64,000 nt of DNA, taken from contig OX387183.1 in the NCBI GenBank assembly GCA_947561395.2, positions 9,599,402 to 9,663,401 of the forward strand. The letters are read 5' to 3'. The notes under the pieces are model-generated. The model made no database searches, was not told the DNA's origin, and saw nothing but the letters and a program-made list of their open reading frames with translations. Below, piece by piece: positions 20,883 to 33,740 of the stretch. The DNA is from Buxus sempervirens. Taxonomy: Eukaryota > Streptophyta > Magnoliopsida > Buxales > Buxaceae. Position 1 is the stretch's first letter, and each line of letters begins with the position of its first letter. Both the position numbers and the translations under genes were made by a program.

Positions 20883-23800
20883 ATGAGTTCTTCCGCATCT
20901 GCAAACAACTCTGTTCTGGAGGATTTTTCCAATCCTTATTTTCTTCATCATGGAGAAAGCCCTGGTTCAATCTTGGTTTCTCAGCCTTTGAATGATGAGA
21001 ACTATTATACGTGGAGCAGATCAATGTTGACAGCTCTCAATGCCAAGAACAAGATGGGGTTCGTGGATGGAACGTTCTCTCGACCTCAAAATCAATCTGA
21101 TCCACTGTATATTCTGTGGTTTCGTTGCAATAACATGGTCCTTTCATGGATTCTTAATTCTCTTACAAAAGAAATTGCAGCCAGTGTCATCAGCACTCCA
21201 GTTGCTGAAGAAGTTTGGAGGAATCTGAAAACAAGATTCACTCAAGGTAATGGTCCTAGCCTATTTCAACTCAAGAAAGATCTCGCTTCATTAGTTCAAG
21301 ATCAATCTTCAGTAAGTTCCTATTACACGAAATTGAAAGCTATATGGGATGAGTTTTCCACTGTGAAACCAATTCCTAGTTGTTCTTGTAATCCGGGCTA
21401 TTCTTGTGGAGCTTTAAAGACTATAATTGATCAACATCAAAAAGAATATGTTGTTCAATTTTTGATGGGTCTAAATGACTCTTTTACACACATTCGTGGC
21501 CAAATTCTATTAATGGATCCAATGCCATCCATTGACAAAGTTTTATCCCTTACTTTACAAGAAGAAAAGCAAAGAAAGGTGATGGGATCATCTTTGATGA
21601 CTGAAACTGCTGCTTTGTTCAGCAAGAATGTTAATGTTCCTGGCACAATGCTCAAGAATTATCAGAAGCAACGTTCTAAGCCAGTTTGTACTCATTGTGG
21701 TCTCACTGGGCATACAGTTGATAGATGCTACAAGTTACATGGATATCCAATTGGGTATCGTCAGAATCCAAGAACCAAAACATCTTCTGTACATCAAGTT
21801 TCATTATCTTCCACTGGTTTTGATGAAGCATCCATGGCTTCAGATTCAGCTCCTCATTTCCCTTTCACCAAAGAACAATGTCAGGAACTTCTTTCCTTCC
21901 TACAGCATTCGTCACAGACAACTCAGCCTACAGCAATGAATGCTATGAGCAATTTATCTTCTGCTTCAAACTCTTTGAGTTTATCAGGTATGATTAATTC
22001 ACCTGATTTTGTTTCTAAGCAATCAAATTCCTGGATAATTGATAGTGGTGCTACTGATCATATGGTCAGTTCTATTTCACATTTCACTACAATTACCTCT
22101 ACTATAAACACTTCAGTAAAGTTACCAAATGGAACATGTGTCCCCGTCACACATGTTGGAATTGTACAACTATCAGACTCATTAGTTCTTCATAATGTTC
22201 TGTATGTTCCATCTTTTTCTTTTAATCTCATCTCAGTCAAAAGGCTCACAGAAAATTCTTGTTGTTTTCTGTTTCTTTCTCATTCTTGTTTCATACAGGA
22301 CCTACACTCATTGAAGACGATTGGAGTGGCTAAACAAGTAGCTGGGTTATATTTGTTGCAAGCATCTGTTTTAGATTCTAGTGTTTTTTCTGCTGTAAAT
22401 CTTTCTTCCTTTGATCTTTGGCATTTTAGGCTAGGCCATCCCTCTCTTAATAAGATTCAAACACTACAAAAGTTGTTGCCTGATATACATACTCCTTCAA
22501 ATTTCAATTGTAATATCTGTCCATTGGCAAAACATAAAAGATTGCCATTCAATACTAGTCATTCCATCAGAAATAAAATTTTTGACTTGATACATTGTGA
22601 CATTTGGGGTCCCCTCAATGTTGAGTCAATCACTGGTTTTAGATATTTTCTTACAATTATGGATGATTACTCACGTTGCACTTGGGTATATCTGATGAAA
22701 AATAAATCTGACACTCGCTCTCTAGTTCAGTCATTTTTTAAACTCATAGAGACACAATTTGATATTCATATCAAAACTATAAGGACTGATAGAGGGGCTG
22801 AGTTTGATATGCCAGAATTTTATTCTTCTAAAGGAGTCTTACATCAACAAACATGTGTTGCTACACCTCAACAAAATGGTGTAGTTGAGCGTAAACACCA
22901 ACATCTCTTAAATGTGGCAAGATCTCTTAGATTCCATGCAAATTTACCCCTTGTATTCTGGAGTGAATGTGTTCTCACAGCAACGTACTTAATAAATAGA
23001 ACACCCTCTCCTCTACTATCCAATAAAACACCATATGAGGTCTTATTCTCAAAATCACCAAATTATTCTCATCTTAGAGTATTTGGTTGCCTCTGTTTTG
23101 CATCAACCTTATCTCATAATCGCTCTAAATTTGCACCTAGAGCTCATCCCTGTGTTTTTCTTGGATACCCATATGGCACTAAGGGATACAAACTCTATGA
23201 TTTAGAAACAAATGCCATCTTCTTATCTAGAGATGTCATTTTTCGAGAATCTGTTTTTCCATTCAAAACTGGGCATGATCTTTCCACTCAGTCAGTAGTC
23301 ATACCAGTTCCTCAAACAGATGATCTTATTCCTATTGATACATTCACATCTCCTACAAATCAGATTGCTCAAGATATTATTCCCAACTCCATGAATGAAC
23401 CCACAAATAATACAGTTCCAACACACATACCAGTTCCAACTCAAATACCAGTTCCAAATGTTTCTCAACAAAATTCAATAAATCCACAGCCTAAAATTAG
23501 AAAATCCACTAGAGTTCACAAAAATCCATCATATCTTGAAGATTACCATTGTAACTTAGCTAATGCTGCAGAGGCCACTTCATCATCTGATTCTTTGAGT
23601 AAAGGTTCTATCTCAGGTACTCAATATCCAATATCTTCTTTTTTATCATATTCTAATCTTTCTTGTGCTCATAAAGCATTTACACTGTCCATTTCTTCCC
23701 AAAAAGAACCAACATCTTTTAGACAAGCCATTCAATATACTCAGTGGTGTGATGCCATGGCTGATGAGATTAAAGCCTTGGAAGATAATAAAACTTGGAC

Positions 23801-25298
23801 TATAACTCACTTACCTCCCAATAAACAAGCTGTAGGATGTAAGTGGGTTTACAAGATCAAATATAAATCAGATGGGTCTGTGGAAAGATACAAAGCACGA
23901 TTAGTTGCTAAGGGCTATACACAGCAAGAAGGATTGGACTACCTAGAAACTTTTTCACCTGTTGCCAAGTTAGTCACTGTACGGGTTCTGTTAGCCATAG
24001 CTGCATCCAAAAACTAGTCTTTGCATCAATTGGATATCAACAATGCATTTTTGCATGGAGACTTAGAAGAAGAGGTTTACATGTCTTTACCTCCTGGATT
24101 TCATTGCAATTCGAAGGCATCATCTGCTCAGGGGGAGTTTCTACCTTCTGCTCGAGCTAATTCCACTAGATCTCAGTTTGTATGCAGACTAAATAAGTCT
24201 TTATATGGCCTCAAACAGGCATCAAGACTGTGGTTCTCAAAGTTTTCATCTGCTTTGATAGCTCATGGTTTTATCCAATCTTCAGCTGATCACACTTTGT
24301 TCACTCGACAGAAAAATAATTCATTCATTGCATTATTGGTTTATGTAGATGATATAATCATCACCAGTAATGATGAAGCTGCTGTAGATGATTTAAAGAG
24401 ATTTCTTCATTCCCAATTTAAGCTCAAAGACCTTGGGCCTTTGAAATACTTTCTTGGTCTTGAGATTGCTCGTTCCACAAAAGGCATTACAGTTTCACAG
24501 AGAAAGTATGCTCTTGAAATATTGTCTGATTCAGGCTTTTTGGCATGTAAACCAGCCTCATTTCCTATGGACCAGAATTTGAGATTATCCAAAACAGAAG
24601 GAAAGCCTCTTCTGGATCCACTTTGTTACAGAAGATTGGTGGGTAGACTTCTCTACTTAACCATTACAAGGCCTGATTTATCATTTTCTGTTCAAATATT
24701 AAGTCAGTATGTTGCAAGTCCCACTGAAGTTCATTTGGCAGCTGCTCATCATGTACTGAGATACATCAAAAGCAACCCTGGCCAAGGCCTATTCTTCCCA
24801 TCAGCAAATGATCTACAACTGAAGGCATTCTGTGATGCAGATTGGGCTGCCTGCAGAGATACTAGAAAATCTATTACTGGTTTTTGTATATTTCTTGGAC
24901 AATCACTCATTTCATGGAAATCCAAGAAGCAAAATACAGTGTCCAGGTCTACAGCAGAGGCTGAATACCGTGCTATGGCAACAACAACATGTGAAATTAC
25001 TTGGCTGCAACACTTGTTGAAAGACTTCTTTGCACCACAATTCAAACCAGCTGTGCTTTTTTGTGATAATCAGGCTGCCATGCACATAGCAGCCAACCCA
25101 GTTTTTCATGAACGTACAAAACATATAGATATAGATTGTCATATTGTTAGAGAAAAACTGTTGGCAGGAACTATAAAAACATTGCATGTTTCCTCAACAG
25201 GGCAGCTAGCAGATATTTTGACTAAGCCTCTTGGCTACAATCTCTTCTCTAATATTCTTTCCAAGATGGGTGTTATTAACATTTACACTCCATCTTGA
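20883..25298 (+). pseudogene. Copia gag-pol polyprotein, single frame with one TAG in reverse transcriptase
   Basis: One frame from ATG 20883 to TGA 25296-25298, about 1471 codons, is interrupted only by TAG at 24015-24017. Order: gag (UBN2-like) with zinc knuckle CTHCGLTGHTVDRC; protease site DSGATDHM; integrase with HHCC (HFRLGHPSLNK, CNICPLAKHK) and DDE residues (HCDIWGPL, RTDRGAEF, GVVERKH); RT starting KWVYKIKYKSDGS with YVDD in [11 protein letters not shown]; RNase H with FCDADWA and [11 protein letters not shown]. The TAG lies in RT between ASKN and [14 protein letters not shown], where the family usually has Trp, so TGG to TAG is the likely change. Because the LTRs look identical, the mutation is recent or the copy was mobilised by enzymes from another element. 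Confidence 0.95.
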
Positions 25299-25305
25299 GG
25301 TGGAG

Positions 25306-25544
25306 TATTAAATTATAAGTCAAAATTCAGTAAAGACAAATCAATTTGTTATTCTGTTATTAGTCTGTTGGTCTCTCTGTTAGTTAGTTAGCTAGTCTGT
25401 TGGTCTCTGTTATGACAATCAGCTATCAATGTTTATAAATAGAGATCTGTCTCATGTAAAGAAGGAACAAAGACAATACAACTTCGTCATTTTTCTCTCC
25501 AATATTTCTCTTTGCTTTCTTGCAAATCTTTCCTTCTTCTGATA
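25306..25544 (+). repeat. 3' LTR of the copia element (239 bp)
   Basis: It appears identical to the 5' LTR over all 239 bases. It is preceded by the purine-rich TTGAGGTGGAG (about 25295-25305), the plus-strand primer. Confidence 0.95.
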
Positions 25545-26970
25545 TTTTCTGCAACAGTTAAAGCCACCATCAGATCCAGAACTTTTACTCTCTCAATTAC
25601 TTAAACACCCAACAAGGCGCCCATCAACTCAAATCCATGCCCAGTGGATCACAACTGGATGGTTGTACCAGTACCCCGCCAAGAGCCACGAAGGAATGCT
25701 GGTGTGGAACGGTTTGATTAGAGTGTATTCGTATGGTATCTTCCCTGAAGAAGCTTTGAAACTCTACAAACAAATGCAAGGGATTTCTTCTTCTTCTCCG
25801 ACTTATCCCAGGGTGGATAGCTTTACTTGCTCTTTTCTACTTAAGGCTTGTGCTAATTTGCTCCAACCCATCAAAGGAAATCAAATTCATGCGTGTATTA
25901 TCAAGGTGGGATTAGAATTTCATGTCTATGTGCAAACAGCTTTGATAAATATGTATGCCGTTTGCGGGTGCATAGGCCAAGCTAAAAGAATGTTCGATGA
26001 AATGCCTGAGAGAAACTCAGTGACTTGGAATGTTATGATCACCGGTCTAACTAAACAGGGTGAGCTCCATCTTGCACGAATGCTCTTTGATGAGATGCCG
26101 AACAAGACAGTTATCTCATGGACTGGTATGATTGATGGCTATAGTCGAACAAATCGGACTGTGGAAGCTCTTGCTTTGTTTTGTCAAATGATGAGAGAGG
26201 AAGGTATAAAACCAAACGAAATTACAATTCTAGCTATCCTTCCGGCCATTTGGAACATCAGAGCTCTTAAAATTTGTCAGTCAATTCACTCCTATGGGGA
26301 GAAAAATGGGTTCAATGCCTTTGAAATCCGAGTTACAAATTCTCTTATAGATGCATATGCGAAGTGTGGGTGTATAGAGAGTGCATTTAGAGTATTTGAG
26401 GAGATTTCAGCTGGAAGGAGGAACTTGGTGTCGTGGACATCAATAATCTCTGGTTTTGCAATGCATGGAATGGCAAAAGAAGCAGTGGAACAGTTTGAGA
26501 ACATGGAGAAGACATGTAGTATGAACCCGAATCAAGTGACATTCCTAAGTGTTTTAAATTCTTGCAGCCATGGAGGACTGATCGAGGAGGGGCTTAGTTT
26601 TTTCTCAAATATGGTTAACAGGTATAAAATTCTGCCAGATATCAAGCATTATGGGTCCTTAATAGACATGTTGGGGAGGGCTGGGAGGTTAGATGAGGCA
26701 GAGAAGCTGGTGCTGGAGATGCCTATGGAGACGGTCAATGTGGTGATTTGGAGGACTCTTTTAGGTGCTTGTAGCTTCCATGGGAATGCAGAAATGGGTG
26801 AGAGAGTAATGAGAAAAATATTGGAGATGGGTGAGAAAGGGTATGGTGGTGATTATGTGCTATTGTCCAACATCTTTTCTGGTGTTGGAAGGTTTAGGGA
26901 TGCTGAGAGAGTGAGGAGATTGTTGGATGAAAACAATGCCTCCAAAGTTTCAGGCCATAGTTTGTTTTGA

Positions 26971-28540
26971 TTTTGATTCATGTGAACTATTAGAAAAGTT
27001 ACAGAAAGATCAGAGAGAGTTGGTGAATTGGGGAAACTGAAGATTTAGAGCTTGCTTCCAGAAGTTTGAAGGGGAGCTGTAATTTTTGGTGAGCTATCAC
27101 CTGGTAAGTCCCTATCTCAAATAGTGGCAACACTAGAATTTTTTTAGAGCTATTGTTGGAAATAGTGGTTCATATTCTGGGTCCAAGGGTACATGGTATT
27201 TTTGGGATTTAAAAAATTACTGGGTTTAGGATTGGTAAATATACATTGATCTTACGCTAATTGAATTTTCCTTAGTAGAAATTTCACCGTACACTTAAAT
27301 TTTGCTTGTTCTTGTTCTTGTTCTTCTCTGTTCTTTACTATTCACATTGCATGATTTTTTTCAACAGCTGTCTTACTGCGGCTTCTTTCTATAAATCATA
27401 AAATTATGTTTTTCCTTTCCTCTTAACAAAATCCTAGAAGACATTCAGCTATTTTATACTGAGTAATATTGACTAGGTTGGTTTGAACATTACTTGATTG
27501 ATCACTTGTAAAGACAAGGTTGTGTGATCTCTCAGAGAATAAAATAAGGGCATCTTCATTCTTCATTCTTCAGTATTTTCAAGGAAATTCTAGCTTTTTT
27601 GTATATGTTAACAAGTACATATTTTTTACTAGAGTGGCTGAGAAATTTTGCTTCCCTTGGAAAGCTTACCAGTAAGGTATGCTCAGTTGTAGAATCTGTG
27701 CCACAAGTGATTCAATGCCTCACAAAGTTGGGAAAGCTATATCTTCTCAGATGCTTACAATTACAAAGCTGATGCAAGAGGGACATAGCCGAGGATTGGC
27801 CTAAGATTGTTCACATCCCATATGTTTTGGTACATGACTGATTGGCATCTTCAATGAGTATAATTAACTGTGTACTCATGTCCTCACCAGCAACCTCTTG
27901 CTCCTTCAAGTTTAATTTCCTGTTTGTGCTTGTTAGCAGTAGGAAGCCAACAAAGTTCAGCAATAGAAGTAAACCAAAGTTCACGAGTTGGCATCTCCAA
28001 ATTCATTATGCTCTCATGGGAACTTCCTTTAAGAAAAAGGTGATGGTATAACGATTTCATTTCCTCTATATTTTTTCCATTCTTTTATAGACTCTTATTT
28101 GACCTTCCACCATACACGTAAAAATGTTCTATGTTTTATATGTGCCTTGTTTATTGTCCTTCCAGGTTTTTTTCTTTTTGGTTCTTTTATAATTTTCGTC
28201 CTTGGGTATTTGGAAAGTTCAATTTCAATATCATTTTCACATTATTTTTGTGTTCAAAAGATTAATAATTTGTTTTCGGGAGATATATCATTCTGTTCTC
28301 TACCTCTATCAATGTCTGATTTTAGTCTTACAATCCTTCAAAATGTAGTAGGTCACTTATAAAATTAATCCAATTAAGAACACCTATAACTTTACTGATA
28401 ATTATCCTCTTTTCCTTTTCTCCTTTGAAAGATTGGCAAAAATTTAGCCCCAACTTCTATTCTTCTAAAGGGAAAATGGGAGATTCTAGCTTGAGATTCT
28501 CTTTTCATTGTATACCCTTTAAAATTTATTAAAGAATAAT
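26971..28540. other. PPR 3' flank and intergenic DNA
   Basis: No gene can be supported. A short stretch near 27690-27780 would translate to leucine-rich text resembling an LRR relic (KLGKLYLLRC), but it has stops on both sides and no domain context. Confidence 0.45.
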
Positions 28541-28548
28541 GTCCATTG

Positions 28549-29582
28549 TAGGGGTGCTAAACGGGTCAGCCCGGCACGGCCTGGGCCCGTTTAGCGTGTG
28601 CCCGGCGTGCCGTGGCTCGCCAAGCCCATTACCCAAATACCCTTGCATGGCCCAGCCCTGAGCACGCTTGGGGTTGGGCCGGCTGTGCCGGGCTGGTGGC
28701 GGCTAGGGTCATTTTCTCAAAAAAAAAACAAAAAGAAATTGGAAAAAAAAGTAAAAAATCATAAAATTCTAAAAAATATGTTTATTATTCAGAAAATTGT
28801 TTTACACATACTGGGATATATTTTGCTCAAAAAATGTAAATAAATTAATTATTACAAGTAAAGTACAAGTTACCTCTTGAATCATGCCGAAATGAGGAAT
28901 TGCAAAAGTATTACTTGCATCTATTATCGTTTGATTGTCCAAGCAGTAATCGACATAAGTAACACTTTTGCAACTCTTATGTAAATGTAAAGTCATTAAA
29001 CATGACTCTAACTCTTTAAGAAGAAAATGAAGAAAAAAAAATTCATAACTTTCTTATAGTCTTATTTAGAGATTTGCTAATGGTTGACCTAGAAACGCCC
29101 CCATGTGAGCAATTTGCCGAGTCTGCCGACCATTGGCCAAGTCACTAAATAGGATCCTAAGAAAGTAAGAAGAGATTGTAGAAGAGGCGTGGTTTGGAGT
29201 GGGAAGGTTTAGGCTTATTTATAGAAAACCAAAAGTGGCTTTTTACCACATCTACCTTCTAATATAATTGTTATTTGGCAGTTGGAAGGGTAGAAATGGT
29301 CATTTACAGCCAATTACAAGCATACCCCCTAATATGGTTGTTATATAGTTGTTAGGGGGTAAAATAGTCAAATAAAGTAGTAAAAACAACTTTTAGAGGG
29401 GAAAAACGGTTAGCCAACCTGCCGGGCCCAACGGGCAAGCACGTGGGCAACCCACCGGCCTGCTGGCGTGACACGGCACGGCTCCTTGGGTGGGCCGTGC
29501 CGTGCTTGGGCCGACCCGGGTACGCGTTAGGCGTGTTGGGCTGTGCCAGGCTCGTGTCGGCACAGCCCAATAAGCACCCCTA
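28549..29582. mobile_element. Non-autonomous hAT element, 1034 bp
   Basis: Termini are TAGGGGTGCT and, inverted, AGCACCCCTA. GTCCATTG precedes it at 28541-28548; the matching right duplication is at 32963-32970 because a second hAT landed on its right end. Both subterminal regions are GC-rich with repeated GGCCCG-type motifs. Internal sequence is shared with the larger element next door, so it looks like an internally deleted relative. It has no transposase. Confidence 0.85.
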
Positions 29583-29584
29583 GT

Positions 29585-32500
29585 TAGGGTTGCTAAACAG
29601 GCCAATCCGGCAAGGCCTGAGCCTGTTTAGCGCGGGTTTGGTGTGTCGCACGTTGGGCACGTGGCCCGCCCGGCCCATTTAACAAAAACCTAAGCACGGC
29701 GGGCTGCTGCCGAGGCTGGGTTAAAAAAAAAAGGAAAATTAGAAAGAAATAGTAAAAAATCACAAAAAAATTTTGAAAAATATGTTTATTATTCATAAAA
29801 TTGTCTTACACATATTGGGATTGATTTTGCTCAAAAAAATATAAATTAATTAATTATTACAAGTACAAGTACAACTTTGCAAATAATACATAATCACTTA
29901 CGCAAATAATACTGCATCACTATAGTATGAGTACATCCCAACTAGGTTGGCACCCACTCATCTATCTTTCATTTACAGTTTAAAAGGAAAAAAAAAAAAG
30001 AAAAAGTAAAGTTCCTAAACTTTGATTACAAAAAATATAATAAAACTTAGACTAATCTGAAAGACTAAATTCATCAAGATTCAAATCATTGAAGTCTCCA
30101 GCAAGTTGATCATCCACATATTTCTGATCTCTCGGTTCCGCCTTTAACCAATCTGTAAGACAAACACATACTTACACCATCTTCGGCGTTAATCTACTCA
30201 TGTAGTCGTCCACCGTTTGTTCACTTGCACTAAAAGCTGATTCCGATGCAATTGTGAACACCAGAATCGTTAGTAGATCACGTGCCATGGCGAAAAGCAC
30301 AGGATAACTAACTTGATTTTGCTTCCACCATGTCAAAATGTTAAAATAACTATGCTCTTCCATAGTATGTAAAAGTATTAGGGGGCTTTCTAAATAAATC
30401 TTTAACTCAGATGATCTCCCACTACCAGATGTTGATTATTTTCCTTTTCTTCTCCCACTTAAAAAATTCTAGGGGGAATTATCTGGTAGTGTTTCTTGGG
30501 TCTGAATTTGACATTGTCTGCTACCGCTAGTATCATATTCAGAAAAACGTCTTTTTAGTAGGATTCTTATATTGTATATATCTATTTGAAAAGTAGAATT
30601 CATATTCTCATTTATTCCATTTATTAAGTCTTCCACTCCTAATTTAATCCTAGGGTTCATTGTACTAACTAAACAATATAAACTAGGCATATCTTGCCAA
30701 TATTTTAAAAATATAGCTTCCATTGCAGGGCAAATATCCTTAGCAACGGGCGTGTTGCTATATTGTTTAAAACAAATACTTATTTGATATAAACAATTTA
30801 AAATATTCGTGGATGTTGGGTAATAAACCCCTGATAAATATTTTGTTGTATCATAAAAACTTTTAAAAAATCTCTTAAAATTTCTTCTATTTGCTAATCA
30901 AGTTTTTCTAGTTCACTTTGAGGCACTTTTGTTTTATAAAATAGTGTAAGTTCTTGTTTTAATTCTAGTGCAGCTTCTAGCATTAAATATATTGAGTTCC
31001 ACCTATGTTCAACATCTAGGGTAATTTTTTTAGGTTGTTTTCCTAAACTTGCACAATAATTTTTAGATTCTCTGGCAATTGTGCTAGATTGTTTTAAATA
31101 TTTTTATTGCATCTCTAATATTTGTTAAATGATATTGGACAATTTTTAAGCCATCTTGTACAACTACATTTAGGATGTGACAAGCACACCTAACATGAAA
31201 TAAACATCCATCTATATTTAAGTGTTGTTTTAATATGTCAATTGCAACATTATTAGCACTTGCATTATCAAGTGCTAGAGCCATTGTTTTATTTTGTATT
31301 TTATATTTTCTTATATTATGTGCTATAGCATTTGCTATAGCTGGACCAGAATGTTTAGAATCTAAGGTCGCAAAAGTTAGTATTCTTTTTTCCATACTCC
31401 AATTCTCATCTATATGATGTGTAGTTATAGCTAAATAACTTATTTGTTGTCTACTTGTCCAGATATCTGATTTTAAAGCCACCTTAAAACTATTGTTTGA
31501 AAAAGTTTCTATTAATGCGGTTTTCATGTTTCGATATAATGTTATAGCATCATTTCTTAACGTATGGCGTGAGAAAGGTTTATATCCTGGTGCTAGATAT
31601 TTGATTATTAGACGATTAAATCTTTTAGATTCTATTAATCTAAAGGGTAATTCTTCTTGTATTACCCACTTTACTATTTCAAGCCTAGTTTCTTCTTGAT
31701 TAAAAACAAAATTACCCATATTAACACTACTGCTAGAAATTTGGGCTTGCCTAGACATTTGGCTATGTTTTGGAAGGCATTTCTGCAAATGCCATTGTAA
31801 GTAGCCTGTACCACTTTTTCTTTTGCAACTAAAATTTTTTTTTATAGTGGTTACAAACTGTCCTCTCTTCACTCCCTATAGTTTCAATTGTAAAATTTAG
31901 CAAGACACCAGAGGTTTTACTCCTCTTGGTACTCCTAGGTGGTAAGGAAGATGATCCCATTTCTTGGGAAGGCAACTTAGGTTTATGATCTTGGATGGGA
32001 GGGTTACCATATAGGGATTGGGTCACATCATCAGAAAAATTTGGGTCAGAATAGGGTTTAAGAAATTCCCTTTTCTCAACGTTAAAGTACATAGGATGCT
32101 TGGGGTCCATTATCAAATTTCGGAAAAAACTTTCTTAATAAATAATATAATAATAAATTTTTGGTGATACACTACCTATAGTAAAGTGAGGAATAATGTA
32201 TGCAAAATTCCACCAGGAAAATTCCTAGGTAAGTGGAGGGGTCACAAATGGTCCCGCTTAAAATCCACTTTTCTTAGGCAATTATCTCGTCCTTTATGAC
32301 AGAATTTTCTTATAGATGCACTTAGTTGCACAATATTCACCCGCTATACTAGGCTTTAAAATAATAAGAAAGGTAGAAGGAGAGACTTATATATATATAT
32401 AATATTTATACTAATTTTAAAATCAGAAAATTAAATATAAGAATACTTCTTTAAAATGAAACTTGAACTTTGCAGTTGAAGCTTTCAACCTCTAGAGTCC

Positions 32501-32956
32501 AATTTCTCACATTTGATGCTTGAACAATTTAAGCAAAGTAACTATTTCTTGATAGGCTAGAGAGATTGTAGAAGAGAATAAGAGATTGTAGAAGAGGTGT
32601 GGTTTGGAGTGGGAAAGGGTAGGCCTATTTATAGAAAACCAAAAGTAACTTTTTACCACCTCTACTCTCCAATATGATTGTTATTTGACAGTTGAAAGAG
32701 TAAAAAAGGCCATTTATAGTCAATTACATCCATACCCCTCTAATATGACTGTTATATAGCTGTTGGGGCGTAAAAGTGCCAAAAAAGTGGTTAAAACCAC
32801 TTTTTTGGAGGGAAGCTTCGACGCGGGCCTGTGCTGCCCACGAGCCACGGCCTGTCGGGCTGCGTGCCTTGGCGGGCCTTGCCTAAACGGGCCGAAAGCC
32901 CATATACTATGGCCCGGTGACATGCCTGGGCCGGCACAACCTAGTTAGCGACCCTG
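29585..32956 (-). mobile_element. hAT element with decayed transposase, 3372 bp, nested at the end of another hAT
   Basis: Termini are TAGGGTTGCTAA and, inverted, CAGGGTCGCTAA. CCCCTAGT flanks it on both sides (29577-29584, 32957-32964); this 8-mer is the last six bases of the first hAT plus the first two of that element's target duplication. Subterminal GC-rich repeats mirror those of the neighbour. It contains the minus-strand transposase remnant. Confidence 0.88.
30172..32116 (-). pseudogene. hAT transposase pseudogene (BED finger, RNase H-like core, dimerisation domain)
   Basis: Reading leftwards, the N-terminal piece (32116-31829) ends with the start of a BED-type zinc finger (VCNHYKKKF). 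A frame change near 31830-31870 leads to CKRKSGTGYLQWHLQKC and a 262-aa piece (31872-31084) with VALKSDIWTS and ALDNASANNVA, typical of the hAT catalytic core. Further pieces, broken by stops, cover 30723-30469. The last piece (30363-30172) holds the dimerisation signature (YPVLFAMARDLL, ASESAFSASEQTVDDY). Several stops and shifts make it inactive. Confidence 0.88.
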
Positions 32957-32962
32957 CCCCTA

Positions 32963-33142
32963 GTCCATTGTCATTTGGCTACATTCAATACCATACATAC
33001 ACCGACTGGTTCAAAATTAAAGCAAAAGGCAATCTCATAGATGGGGACAATCTCTGTCCTTAAAGGAAATGTCCATTGTCATCTAGCTACATTCAATACT
33101 ATACTTACACCGACTGGTTCAAAATTAAAGCAAAAGGCAATT
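32963..33142. repeat. Tandem duplication of about 108 bp containing the hAT target
   Basis: GTCCATTGTCAT followed by matching sequence (CGACTGGTTCAAAATTAAAG in both) occurs at 32963 and again at 33071. The copies differ at a few bases. The first hAT landed in the left copy. Confidence 0.8.
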
Positions 33143-33269
33143 TCTATAAATTATTGCAGTTTCCAAATTAAGGTTGACTTTAATTAATCTTTATTATTAT
33201 TATTATTATTATTTATGAACTGATTTGGGAATACACATAACTGGCGGGGACAAAAATGTCCACAAGAAA
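33143..33269. other. Flanking DNA with a (TTA)n microsatellite
   Basis: An ATT/TTA microsatellite lies near 33192-33213. No gene was seen before the Helitron terminus. Confidence 0.6.
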
Positions 33270-33438
33270 TCTATTATATAAAGGGAAAGGGACTTGGATC
33301 GTCTACGGTCGGACTTGTAATTTTGACCAACCTGTAACCAATTATGTGGTGCCATATCAGCAAATTTGCAGTATCAGGGCCACGTGATCACAAAACTCAA
33401 ACGGCGTTAGACATTTACCTAAAAATATTAATTTTTTA

Positions 33439-33705
33439 TTAGAGCGCGACAATCGATGGCTGCGCCTCGACTGACGCGCCCTCTCCTCGACTACGACAAA
33501 CCTCTTCCACTCTTCCAAAACGACCACCTTTCCCTAACCTCTGTTTCTCTCTCTCTCTCCTTTCATCGGTTTTTAGACACCGTTTCACAAACATCAGCTG
33601 ATCGAGTAAGGTCCTTCGTCTCCTCCTTTCATCTGCAAACTCTTCCACAATACCTTCTATAGAGTTCTGAAGCTCCAGATCGGAAGCACAAGAAAACGAA
33701 CTAAG
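33439..33705 (-). other. ORF in the MULE arm, duplicated in the other arm (unidentified)
   Basis: The predicted peptide is highly charged (SIEGIVEEFADERRRRR), with an equally open plus-strand frame (33456-33662) across the same DNA. Both frames are conserved in the second arm (37461-37730), so conservation does not decide the strand. I do not recognise it. It could be captured coding sequence or 5' UTR. Confidence 0.35.
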
Positions 33706-33740
33706 CAATCTCTTTTTCCGGTTTATTCAGAAAAGGACAT

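Larger units (their letters stand above)
20603..25544 (+). mobile_element. Ty1/copia LTR retrotransposon, recent insertion in the PPR coding region
   Basis: This 4942-bp element has two 239-bp LTRs that look identical by eye, an initiator-tRNA-Met primer site, one gag-pol frame with a single TAG, and a purine-rich tract before the 3' LTR. TTTTC flanks it (20598-20602 and 25545-25549). LTR termini are TA...TA, a known non-canonical copia motif. Identical LTRs imply very recent insertion. Confidence 0.97.
20473..26970 (+). pseudogene. PPR protein gene (PLS class, E-type C-terminus) interrupted by a copia insertion
   Basis: PPR proteins bind organelle RNA for editing, splicing or stability; the N-terminus looks like a transit peptide. 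The 5' part is 20473-20602 (43 codons plus one base). A copia element occupies 20603-25544; the coding sequence resumes after the TTTTC duplication at 25550 and ends at 26970. Without the insert the frame is 1551 bp, 516 residues, with no stop. Repeats include WNVMITGLTKQGEL and SLIDAYAKCGCIESA; the C-terminus (VIWRTLLGACS, YVLLSNIF) is an E-type motif and no DYW domain follows. It may correspond to Arabidopsis At1g09220, from memory and unverified. The downstream piece has in-frame ATGs and could give a truncated protein, but its natural start and transit peptide are cut off. Confidence 0.9.

Noticed and set aside
27690..27790. LRR-like words (KLGKLYLLRC)
   Set aside because: Too short, flanked by stops, no supporting domain nearby; noted only as a possible relic.
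27842..28051. 69-codon ORF downstream of the PPR gene
   Set aside because: Serine/lysine-rich with no family signal, in AT-rich intergenic DNA.
29352..29605. GC-rich minus-strand ORFs
   Set aside because: They lie in hAT subterminal GC-rich repeats; composition artefact.
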